DNA of 64,000 nt. It comes from Kitasatospora sp. MMS16-BH015. GTDB taxonomy: Bacteria > Actinomycetota > Actinomycetes > Streptomycetales > Streptomycetaceae. Below the pieces are notes generated by a model that was given only the letters and a program-made list of their open reading frames with translations, did not search any database and was not told the origin of the DNA. Shown here piece by piece: positions 7,942 to 14,657 of this stretch. The position numbers and the translations under genes were made by a program. The DNA lies in the NCBI RefSeq assembly GCF_002943525.1, contig NZ_CP025394.1, positions 6,401,001 to 6,465,000 on the forward strand. Direction: 5' to 3'. The first letter of the stretch is position 1; each line of letters opens with the position of its first letter.

Positions 7942-9474
7942 TCAGAGGATGCCGGCGCCGGGGAGGAAGGGCTTCAGGCGCTGCTGGAGGGCCTCGTACG
8001 CGGCCTTGCGGGCCGGGTAGAGGGTGACCACGGCCGCGGTGACGGTGTCCAGGGCGATCGACATCTTGCGGAACTCCTGCTCGGTGCTGGGGAGTTCCTT
8101 GCGGATCGCGGCGGCCCGGTCGATGTCCTCGGCGAGCGCCTGGTCGAGGGTGGCCAGTGCGGGGCGTTCGGCGGCCGGGCCGATGGCCGCGTCCACGGCG
8201 CGGACGGCGGTCCGCTCCCAGCGGCCGGAGATGTCGGTGATGGCCGCGATGAGCAGGTCGAAGGCCAGGTCCTGCCACTGGGCCGGGGTCGGCCTGGTGG
8301 CCGGGGTGGCGGCGAAGAGGGCCCGGAGCGGGCCGAGGGCGGCCAGTTCGGTCGGGCGGTCGTTGGCGACCAGCAGGTCGACGATCGTGCTGCGGTGGAG
8401 GGCGAAGGCCTTGGGCATGGTGGCGGGCACCGGCGTGGCGGTGATCAGCGCGTCGATGATCTGCTTGGCCAGCGGGACGGCGCCCGCACCCGCCACGGCG
8501 TGCGGGAGCAGTAGGCGCTTGGTCGCCGGGTCGTAGACCACCGTCTGGCCGGCCTGGGTCGGGGTCGGATTGGCACCGGCCAGGGCGTCCTTGAGTGCCG
8601 CCGTGTACGCGTAGACCCCCACGACGGTGGCCTTGTCGGTGCTGGTCAGGCCGTTGAGGAGGATGCCGTCCTCCCGGGGGCCGATCAGGCCCAGGCTCTG
8701 GAGCCGGGACTCGATGGTCAGCAGGCCCGTGAAGTCGGGCTCGGCCTGCCAACCGGCCTTGATGCCGGGCCACTTGTCCTTGCGGTGGTCGCTCAGGGCC
8801 ATGCCCTTGGCGTCGTTGGCGCGCAGCCAGGCGCGGTTGAGGTGGATGTCGGCGTAGGCCAGCGCGGCCCCGAGGTCGGTCACGCCCCTGGCCTTGGCCA
8901 GCGCGAAGCGCTGGGCCGGGACGCGGCCCAGCGCCTGGTAGCGGCCCCAGCGCTGCTGCATCCGCTCGGCGGTCAGGGCGGCGGCCTCGGCGAAGGTGTC
9001 GGCGTTGCTCTCGGCGAGGGCGGCCGGCAGGTAGCCCCAGGCCCAGCCGGCCCGGTAGGCGTAGTCCTTGACCGGGTGCAGCGGGTGCTCGAACAGCGCG
9101 TGCGAGAGCTCGTGGATCAGGATGATCGCCCGGGCGGTGACCGAGGTCTCGTTCGCGCCGACCAGCAGGCCGGGCCGCAACTCCAGCCGCTCTACAGTGG
9201 GGTTGGCACCCCGGGAGATGACGGTGTTCGCCGCCATCGCCGGGTCCAGGCTCTCCTCCACCACCACGAGTCCCCGGTTGACCAGCTCGCCCAGCCGGAG
9301 GCCGAGCTGCTGGAAGCGGGTGTGGAGGACCGTGTAGTCCGGCCCCGGGGTGGGCCCGGCCAGCACGGTGGTGGAGGTCAGCTGGAGTCTGGTGGCCTGG
9401 AGAGCGATCGCGTCGATCTCGCTCCTCAGCTGTGCCAGGGTCTGCTGTTCGGCAGGGGTGAGACTGCGACTCAC
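7942..9474 (-). CDS. Aspzincin-like (M35) HExxH metallopeptidase (copy B)
   Basis: A 510-residue protein with a zinc-protease core. IHELSHAL puts HELSH at residues 121-125, VKDYAYR supplies a D-x-x-Y (D137, Y140), and AESNADTFAEA holds a NAD at 157-159. That order matches aspzincins (deuterolysin/lysine-specific metallo-endopeptidase type), whose third zinc ligand is the Asp of GTxxDxxYG. Spacing from the second His to the Asp is about three residues longer here. There is no signal peptide and the large helical C-terminus is unrecognised. GTG 9474 is preceded by AGAGGGG. It is a tandem paralogue of 9612-11132 and sits directly upstream of the STAND pair. Peptidase activity is inferred from motifs only. 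Confidence 0.82.
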   Translation of the reverse strand: MSRSLTPAEQQTLAQLRSEIDAIALQATRLQLTSTTVLAGPTPGPDYTVLHTRFQQLGLRLGELVNRGLVVVEESLDPAMAANTVISRGANPTVERLELRPGLLVGANETSVTARAIILIHELSHALFEHPLHPVKDYAYRAGWAWGYLPAALAESNADTFAEAAALTAERMQQRWGRYQALGRVPAQRFALAKARGVTDLGAALAYADIHLNRAWLRANDAKGMALSDHRKDKWPGIKAGWQAEPDFTGLLTIESRLQSLGLIGPREDGILLNGLTSTDKATVVGVYAYTAALKDALAGANPTPTQAGQTVVYDPATKRLLLPHAVAGAGAVPLAKQIIDALITATPVPATMPKAFALHRSTIVDLLVANDRPTELAALGPLRALFAATPATRPTPAQWQDLAFDLLIAAITDISGRWERTAVRAVDAAIGPAAERPALATLDQALAEDIDRAAAIRKELPSTEQEFRKMSIALDTVTAAVVTLYPARKAAYEALQQRLKPFLPGAGIL

Positions 9475-9550
9475 GGGGGCCCCTCTGCATGGGTCGGGTC
9501 GGACCGGAGCAGTGTGGCGGCCGGCGATGCACAGCGGATAAACGGCCAGG
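9475..9550. repeat. Upstream region duplicated ahead of both metallopeptidase genes (copy B)
   Basis: About 75 bp before the GTG at 9474 is nearly identical to 11133-11212 before the GTG at 11132, including GTGTGGCGGCCGGCGATGC and CACAGCGGATAAACGGCCAG, with a small indel in the GTCGGGTCGG run. The identity shows that the duplication included the 5' control region, so each copy may carry its own promoter. Confidence 0.8.
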
Positions 9551-9611
9551 CAGGGGAGATGACTGGCCGTCAGGAGTCCGTCACTCCTGGCGGGGTCAGC
9601 GGATCCGGGGG

Positions 9612-11132
9612 TCAGGGGAGGAAGGGCTTCAGGCGGCCCTGGAGGGCCTCGTAGGTGGACCTCTGGGCGGGGAAGAGGGTGAGCACGGCTGCGGTGACGG
9701 TATCCAGGGCGATCGACATCTTGCGGAACTCCCCTCCGGTGCCGGGCAGTTGCTTGCCGAGGGCGATGGCCTGGTCGAGGTCTTCCGCGAGTGCCTGGTC
9801 GAGGGTGGCCAGCGGGGGGCGTTCGGCGGCCGGGCCGAGGACCATGTCCATGGCGTGGACGGCCCGCCGTTCCCAGCGGCCGGAGATGTCGGCGAGGGTC
9901 GCGGTGAGGAGGTCGGCGGCCAGGCCGTTCCACTGGGCCGGGGTGCACTTGGTCGCCGGGATGGTGGCGAAGTAGGTGTACAGGGGGACGAGTTCGGCCA
10001 ACTCGGTCGAGCGGTCGTGGGTGATCAGGAGATCGATGATCGTGCTGCGGTGGCGGGAGAAGGCCGTGGGCATGGTGGCGGGCGCCGGTATGGCCCTGAT
10101 CAGCGCCTCGATGATCTGGTCGGCCAGCGCGACCGCGCCGATGTTCGCCACCGCGTGCGGCACCGTGAGGTGCTTGGTCGCCGGGTCGTACGCCACCGCC
10201 TGGCCGCCGGGGACCAGGGTCGGGACGATGACCTTGCCCAGCACGGCCTTCAGCCCGGCCAGGTAGGTGTAGATCCCCGTCACGGTGGCCTTGTCGGCGT
10301 CGATCAGGCCGTTGCGGAGGTCGCCGTCCACCCGGGCACCGATGAGGCCCAGGGTCTGGAGGCGGGTCTCGATCTTCAGTAGCCCCGGGTAGTCGGGCTG
10401 GCCGGCCCACCCGTCTCTGATGGCCGGCCACGCCTTCTTGTCGTACTCCCTCAGGGCCATGCCCTTGGCGTCGTTGGCGCGCAGCCAGGCCCGGTTGAGG
10501 CGGAGGTCGGCGAAGGCCAGCGCGGAGCCGAGGTCGGTCAGGCCGCTTGCCTGGGCAAGGACGGAGCGCTGGGCGGAGAGGGGGCCAAGTGTCTGGTAGC
10601 GGCCCGGCCGGTCCTCCCGCCGCTCGGCGATCAGGGCGGCGGCCTGGGCGAAGGTGTCGGCATTGCTCTCGGCGAGCGCGGCCGGCAGGTAGCCCCAGCC
10701 CCAGCCGGCCCGGTAGGCGTAGTCCTTGACCGGGTGGATCGGCGGTTCCTGCAGCGCGTGTGAGAGCTCGTGGATCAGGGTGAGCGCCCGGGCGGTGACC
10801 GAGGTCTCGTTCGCGCCGACCAGCAGGCTGGGCCGCAACTCCAGCCGCTGCACGGTGGGGTTGGCGCCGAAGGAGATGGAGGTGTTCGCCGCCATCGCCG
10901 GGTCCAGGCCCTCCTCCACCACCACGAGTCCCCGGCTGACCAGGTCGCCCAGCCGGAGGCCGAGCTGCTGGAAGCGGGCGTGGAAGACCGTGTAGTCCGG
11001 CGCTGGGGTCGGCCCGGCCAGCACGGCGGTCGAGGCCAGCTGGGCCTTGGTGGCCTGCAGGACGATCGCGTCGATCTCGGTCCTCAGCTGTGCCAGGGTC
11101 TGCTGTTCGGCAGGGGTGAGACTGCGACTCAC
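9612..11132 (-). CDS. Aspzincin-like (M35) HExxH metallopeptidase (copy A)
   Basis: A 506-residue tandem paralogue of the 7942-9474 gene, closely similar from MSRSLTPAEQQTLAQLR to the C-terminal RLKPFLP. HELSH is at residues 121-125, VKDYAYR gives the Asp ligand candidate at 137, and AESNADTF follows at about 154-161. No secretion signal or membrane segment is visible, so it is predicted cytosolic. GTG 11132 has the same AGAGGGG ribosome site as its paralogue. It is the first gene of the same-strand run metallopeptidase-metallopeptidase-STAND-STAND-amidase. The conserved zinc residues in both copies argue against pseudogenisation. Its substrate is unknown; an effector or toxin-like protease is one possibility. 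Confidence 0.82.
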   Translation of the reverse strand: MSRSLTPAEQQTLAQLRTEIDAIVLQATKAQLASTAVLAGPTPAPDYTVFHARFQQLGLRLGDLVSRGLVVVEEGLDPAMAANTSISFGANPTVQRLELRPSLLVGANETSVTARALTLIHELSHALQEPPIHPVKDYAYRAGWGWGYLPAALAESNADTFAQAAALIAERREDRPGRYQTLGPLSAQRSVLAQASGLTDLGSALAFADLRLNRAWLRANDAKGMALREYDKKAWPAIRDGWAGQPDYPGLLKIETRLQTLGLIGARVDGDLRNGLIDADKATVTGIYTYLAGLKAVLGKVIVPTLVPGGQAVAYDPATKHLTVPHAVANIGAVALADQIIEALIRAIPAPATMPTAFSRHRSTIIDLLITHDRSTELAELVPLYTYFATIPATKCTPAQWNGLAADLLTATLADISGRWERRAVHAMDMVLGPAAERPPLATLDQALAEDLDQAIALGKQLPGTGGEFRKMSIALDTVTAAVLTLFPAQRSTYEALQGRLKPFLP

Positions 11133-11212
11133 GGGGGCCCCTCTGCATGGGTCGGGTCGGGTCAGACCCGGGCAGTGTGGCGGCCGGCGATGCACAGCGG
11201 ATAAACGGCCAG
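11133..11212. repeat. Upstream region duplicated ahead of both metallopeptidase genes (copy A)
   Basis: This is the partner of the repeat at 9475-9550. The two are nearly identical up to AAACGGCCAGG and then diverge. It lies between the membrane-protein gene ending at 11273 and the first metallopeptidase, so it probably contains the promoter of the metallopeptidase/STAND operon. Confidence 0.75.
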
Positions 11213-11272
11213 GTACGCACGGTGACGGATCGTCAGCCCGTGCGCACCTGGTCGGCGCGGTCAGGAGTGGGC

Positions 11273-11881
11273 TCAGCCCACGCCGACCACGTTGGTCTGG
11301 GAGAGCGGGTAGCAGGCAGGGGTCTGCTTGGTCAGCGAGAGGTCCAGGCTGCTCACGGTGGCCGGCTGGGGGGCGTCCTTGGAGGCGGTGTTCAGCAGCA
11401 GCAGCTTCTCGCCGGACGGGATGGCGCTCGGGTGCAGGATCGCGATCCGGCCGTTCTTCGGGTCGAGCTCCATCACCTTCTCCAGTCCCTCGCTGCTGTC
11501 GGCCACCTTGGTGTGGCAGTCGGCCGAGGGCGTCATCACCAGGGCGGGTACGCCCACCGAGCGCAGCGCCTCCTGGAGGCCGGACCAGTCGGCGCCCATC
11601 AGCTGGAGCGAGACGGTGCCGTTGGCGTTGGGGGTCACCTGGTAGGAGACGGTGCTGAGCTGCGCCTTGGCGCTGGGGGCGGCCTGCACCGACGGCGCTG
11701 CGCCGTGCGGCTGCGCCAGGGCGACGGCGGTGATCGCGGCGGCCAGGCCGAAGCCGGTGGCCACCAGGCGGCGGGTGTGCCGGGGGCGGGCCTGGACGGT
11801 GCTGCCGGACGGCGGCAACTGGGCCGCGCGGGAGGTGAGTTCGGCGCCGAGCCGGTTGCGGAAGTTCACGGGCGTGGTCAC
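11273..11881 (-). CDS. Single-pass membrane protein coupled to an ECF sigma factor
   Basis: A 202-residue protein with a short cytosolic N-terminus, one membrane segment (about residues 39-57, LVATGFGLAAAITAVALA) and an extracytoplasmic C-terminal domain with two cysteines (ADCHTK and PACYPL) that could pair. It starts at GTG 11881, overlapping the stop of a 24-residue ORF (GTGA), with GGAGG seven bases upstream inside that ORF. Its topology and its coupling to the sigma factor gene suggest an anti-sigma factor or sigma-linked sensor. No zinc-binding anti-sigma motif (HxxxCxxC) is present, so this remains inference. No family recognised. Confidence 0.75.
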   Translation of the reverse strand: MTTPVNFRNRLGAELTSRAAQLPPSGSTVQARPRHTRRLVATGFGLAAAITAVALAQPHGAAPSVQAAPSAKAQLSTVSYQVTPNANGTVSLQLMGADWSGLQEALRSVGVPALVMTPSADCHTKVADSSEGLEKVMELDPKNGRIAILHPSAIPSGEKLLLLNTASKDAPQPATVSSLDLSLTKQTPACYPLSQTNVVGVG

Positions 11882-11952
11882 GAGGCGGCCTCCAGGAGAG
11901 CGTGCACGGACGGGCTGGCGGGGTGGGCGGACGGGCCGATCGGGGTGGTCAC
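11878..11952 (-). CDS. 24-residue micro-ORF coupling sigma factor to membrane protein
   Basis: GTG 11952 overlaps the sigma factor's TGA, and this ORF's own TGA overlaps the GTG of the next gene, giving two GTGA junctions in a row. It encodes MTTPIGPSAHPASPSVHALL followed by EAAS. It opens with the same MTTP as the following protein and ends with AAS, like the sigma factor's tail. GGTGAAGG upstream can act as its ribosome site, and its own 3' end carries the GGAGG used by the next gene. It may be a translated coupling leader or a small regulatory peptide. Alternatively, partial duplication of the junction created it. Confidence 0.55.
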   Translation of the reverse strand: MTTPIGPSAHPASPSVHALLEAAS

Positions 11953-12566
11953 GAGGCGGCCTTCACCAGGGCCGGGGCAGCCGGGGCGGCCGGGGCAGCC
12001 GAGGCAGCCGGGCCGAGGGCGGGAGCGTTCGGCGGGACGACCTTCTGCAGCGCCTTGCGGGCCCGGTGCAGGCGGACCCGGGCGGTGGTGGCGGTGATGC
12101 CCAGGGCCTGGGCGGCCTCGCGGACGGTCAGGCCGTCCACGGCCACCAGGTCGAGCACCGCGCGCAGCGGCTCGGAGAGGGCGGCGTGCCGGTCGGCCAG
12201 GCCGCGGGCCTCGCGGGCCGCGTCGATCCGGCCCTCGATCGCGCAGACGTCCTCCTCGTCCAGCATCCGCTGCCCGGCGATCCGGGCCACCGCGTTGAGT
12301 TCGCGGACGTTGCCGCGGAAGTGCGAGGCCAGCACGTTGCGGGAGATGCCGTAGAGCCAGGCGACGGGCGCGCCGCGACGGGCGTCGTACCGGTCGGCCT
12401 GCTCCAGCGCCGTCAGGAAGATGTCGGCCGTCAGGTCGGCGGCCAGGTGGGGGCTGTCGGTGCGGCGGGTGACGAAGCCCAGCACGGTGTCGAAGTGCTG
12501 CTGGTAGAACACGGCGAAGGCCGCCGGGTCCCGGGAGGGGGGTGCTATCGGGTGCTCCGCTGACAC
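11949..12566 (-). CDS. ECF-type RNA polymerase sigma factor
   Basis: A 205-residue sigma-70 family protein of ECF size. Region 2 is at about residues 12-85 (FAVFYQQHFDTVLGFVTRRT, then APVAWLYGISRNVLASHFR) and region 4 at about 120-172 (LSEPLRAVLDLVAVDGLTVR, then ALGITATTARVRLHRARKAL, a clear helix-turn-helix). An Ala/Pro-rich tail of about 25 residues ends the protein. GTG 12566 has AGGAG nine bases upstream. It is coupled through a 24-residue ORF to a membrane protein that may control it. The metallopeptidase/STAND run lies directly downstream on the same strand, so co-regulation is conceivable but unproven. Confidence 0.93.
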   Translation of the reverse strand: MSAEHPIAPPSRDPAAFAVFYQQHFDTVLGFVTRRTDSPHLAADLTADIFLTALEQADRYDARRGAPVAWLYGISRNVLASHFRGNVRELNAVARIAGQRMLDEEDVCAIEGRIDAAREARGLADRHAALSEPLRAVLDLVAVDGLTVREAAQALGITATTARVRLHRARKALQKVVPPNAPALGPAASAAPAAPAAPALVKAAS

Positions 12567-12657
12567 GGATGACTCCTAGGGAGGACGAGCACTGCCTTAC
12601 ATCTCTACTTGGCTCGGCCGGCAAGGAGCGTTACAGGAGGTGCTGACGGGGACGGCG

Positions 12658-12689
12658 AAGGGGGAGCTCCGGGTACGGAGCTCCCCCTT
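12658..12689 (-). terminator. Hairpin terminator after pgl
   Basis: A perfect 13-bp stem, AAGGGGGAGCTCC (12658-12670) with GGAGCTCCCCCTT (12677-12689), and a 6-base loop. It lies just past the pgl stop at 12700 in the direction of transcription, and ends the pentose phosphate operon before the sigma factor gene. Confidence 0.8.
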
Positions 12690-12699
12690 CGGGGACGGC

Positions 12700-13488
12700 T
12701 CAGGCCGAGGCCGGCGGGTAGAGCCCCGGGGGGATCTTCGCGGCGGCGGTGCGGTCGAGGAGCCAGAGGGTGCGGCTCAGGCCGCGGGCTCCGGAGGCCG
12801 GGGCCAGGAGCTCGCCGGGGCCGGAGAGGGCCAGCGCCACGGCGTCGGCCTTGTCCTCGCCCGCCGCCAGCAGCCAGACCTCGCGGGCCGAGCGGATGGC
12901 GGGCAGGGTGAGGGAGATCCGGGTCGGCGGGGGCTTGGGAGCCCCCCGGACGCCGACCACCGTCAGCTCGGTCTCGCGGACCCCGGGGTGCTCCGGGAAG
13001 AGCGAGGCCACGTGGGTGTCGGGGCCGACGCCCAGCAGCAGCACGTCGAAGGTCGGCACCCCGGCCCGGTCACCGGGGAGCGCGGCCTTGGCCAGCTCCT
13101 CGGCGTACCGCGCGGCGGCCGCCTCCACGTCCGAACCGTCCGGGCCGTCCGAGGCGGGCATCACGTGCACCCGGGCCGGGTCGAGCGGGACGGAGTCCAG
13201 CAGCTCGGCCCGGGCCTGGACGGCGTTGCGCTCCGGGTCTTCGGCCGGGACGAACCGCTCGTCGCCCCACCAGAGGTCCAGCCGCGCCCAGTCCACCGCG
13301 TCCCGCGCCGGCGAGGCGCCGATCGCGGCGAGCAGGGCATTGCCGTTGCGCCCGCCCGTGAGCACCACCGAAGCGGTGCCCCGGGCGGCCTGGGCGTCCA
13401 CGATCCGGGTGATCAGCCGAGCCGCGGCGGCCTGCGCCATCAGCTCCTTGTCCCGGTGGACGACCAGTTGGGGAGTGGCTGCCGTCAC
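12700..13488 (-). CDS. pgl: 6-phosphogluconolactonase
   Basis: A 262-residue NagB/RpiA-fold lactonase that hydrolyses 6-phosphogluconolactone to 6-phosphogluconate, the second step of the oxidative pentose phosphate path. Characteristic blocks: VVLTGGRNGNALL (about residues 41-53), WWGDERFVPAEDPERN (about 73-88), DVLLLGVGPDTHVASLFPEH (about 146-165, family GxGxDGHxASLFP with T for G) and LPAIRSAREVWLLAAGEDKA near the C-terminus. GTG 13488 overlaps the opcA stop (GTGA), so it is translationally coupled as the last gene of the operon. Confidence 0.95.
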   Translation of the reverse strand: MTAATPQLVVHRDKELMAQAAAARLITRIVDAQAARGTASVVLTGGRNGNALLAAIGASPARDAVDWARLDLWWGDERFVPAEDPERNAVQARAELLDSVPLDPARVHVMPASDGPDGSDVEAAAARYAEELAKAALPGDRAGVPTFDVLLLGVGPDTHVASLFPEHPGVRETELTVVGVRGAPKPPPTRISLTLPAIRSAREVWLLAAGEDKADAVALALSGPGELLAPASGARGLSRTLWLLDRTAAAKIPPGLYPPASA

Positions 13489-14657
13489 GAGCCGCTCCGC
13501 TTGCGCGGGGTGGCGGCCTTGCTGGCGGCCTTCTTCGCAGCGGGGGCGGCCTTCTTCGCCACGGCCTTCTTGGCCGCCGCCTTCTTCGCCGGAGCCGGAG
13601 CCGGGGCTGCCGCAGCGGCCGGGGCCGCCGGGGCGGCGTCCGGGAGCTTGGCGGTGACCCGGGCCGGGGCGGCCACGGCGGCCTCGACCACCGGGGAGAC
13701 GTCGCCGGCGGCCGCGGCGGCCTCCGGCTCGGTCTCGCGCAGGCGCTCGACCGGGGTGCGGACGGCGGCCGAGTAGATGTCGTCCGGGTCCAGGCGGCGC
13801 AGCTCCTCGGCGATCAGCTCCGAGGTCTCGCGCCGCTTGAGGGCGACCTGGCGGTCCGGGGAGCCCGGCATCGACAGGGTGCCCATCAGGCCGTCGGGAC
13901 GGTCCAGGGTGATCGGACCGCCCTTGGTGCGCAGGGTCACCGAGGTGATGCCGGGGCCGGCCGTGACGATCCGCTCGACCGGGACGTGCAGCCGGGTGGT
14001 CAGCCAGAGGCCGAGCAGCTCCACGCTCGGGTTGTACGACTCGCCCTCGACCACCGCGGAGGTGATCGTGGCCGGCTGCTGGTCGAGCGCGGCGGCCAGC
14101 ATCGAGCGCCAGCCGGTGATCCGGGTCCAGGCCAGGTCGGTGTCGCCGGGGGTGTAGCTGGCGGCCCGCTGGGCGAGCTGCCCGACCGGGGACTCCGCCG
14201 TGACGGCGTCGGTGATCCGGCGCTGGGCCAGCGCACCGAGCGGGTCCTGGGCCGGGTGCTGCGGCGCGTTGTCCGGCCACCAGACCACCACGGGGGCGTC
14301 GGGCAGCAGCAGCGGCAGGACGACCGACTGGGCGTGCGCGGCGAGCTCGCCGTGCATGCGCAGGATGACCGTCTCGCCGGAGCCGGCGTCGGAGCCGACC
14401 AGGATCTCGGCGTCCAGGCGCGTCTCGGCGCGGGCCCGGGGCGAGCGCCCGGCGCGCTTGATGACGGCCAGTATGCGCGAGGGGTGCTCGCGGCTGGCCT
14501 CGTTGGCCGCCTTGAGCGCGTCGTACGCGCTGCCCTCGTCGGTGACGATGACGAGGGTGAGCACCATGCCGGCGGCGGTGGAGCCGCTGGCCCGCCGTGC
14601 GTCCATCAAGGCAGCGTTGATCTTGCTGGACGTGGTGTTCATCAGGTCGATCTTCAT
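13485..14657 (-). CDS. opcA: Glucose-6-phosphate dehydrogenase assembly protein OpcA with histone-H1-like tail
   Basis: A 390-residue OpcA, an actinobacterial and cyanobacterial protein needed for assembly or redox control of G6PDH. The core spans about residues 1-315 (MKIDLMNTTSSKINAAL; PLLLPDAPVVVWWPDNAP; VERIVTAGPG). The last 50 or so residues are an Ala/Pro/Lys tail with AKKAAAKKAVAKKAA repeats ending ATPRKRSGS, like the lysine-rich tails of actinobacterial histone-like proteins. ATG 14657 overlaps the zwf stop (ATGA), and its own stop overlaps pgl. The tail is low complexity and could bind nucleic acid or polyphosphate; that is speculation. Confidence 0.94.
   Translation of the reverse strand: MKIDLMNTTSSKINAALMDARRASGSTAAGMVLTLVIVTDEGSAYDALKAANEASREHPSRILAVIKRAGRSPRARAETRLDAEILVGSDAGSGETVILRMHGELAAHAQSVVLPLLLPDAPVVVWWPDNAPQHPAQDPLGALAQRRITDAVTAESPVGQLAQRAASYTPGDTDLAWTRITGWRSMLAAALDQQPATITSAVVEGESYNPSVELLGLWLTTRLHVPVERIVTAGPGITSVTLRTKGGPITLDRPDGLMGTLSMPGSPDRQVALKRRETSELIAEELRRLDPDDIYSAAVRTPVERLRETEPEAAAAAGDVSPVVEAAVAAPARVTAKLPDAAPAAPAAAAAPAPAPAKKAAAKKAVAKKAAPAAKKAASKAATPRKRSGS

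Noticed and set aside
6185..9532. A 1115-residue open frame on the minus strand spanning metallopeptidase B and STAND copy 2
   Set aside because: The first half is the wrong frame of the metallopeptidase gene. Homology to the other STAND copies starts only at 7900. Long shadow frames are usual at this GC content.
7942..11220. A 1092-residue open frame that would fuse a shadow of peptidase A to peptidase B
   Set aside because: Only the part from GTG 9474 matches the paralogue, and upstream codons are antisense-like low-complexity. The ribosome site and paralogue alignment fix the start at 9474.
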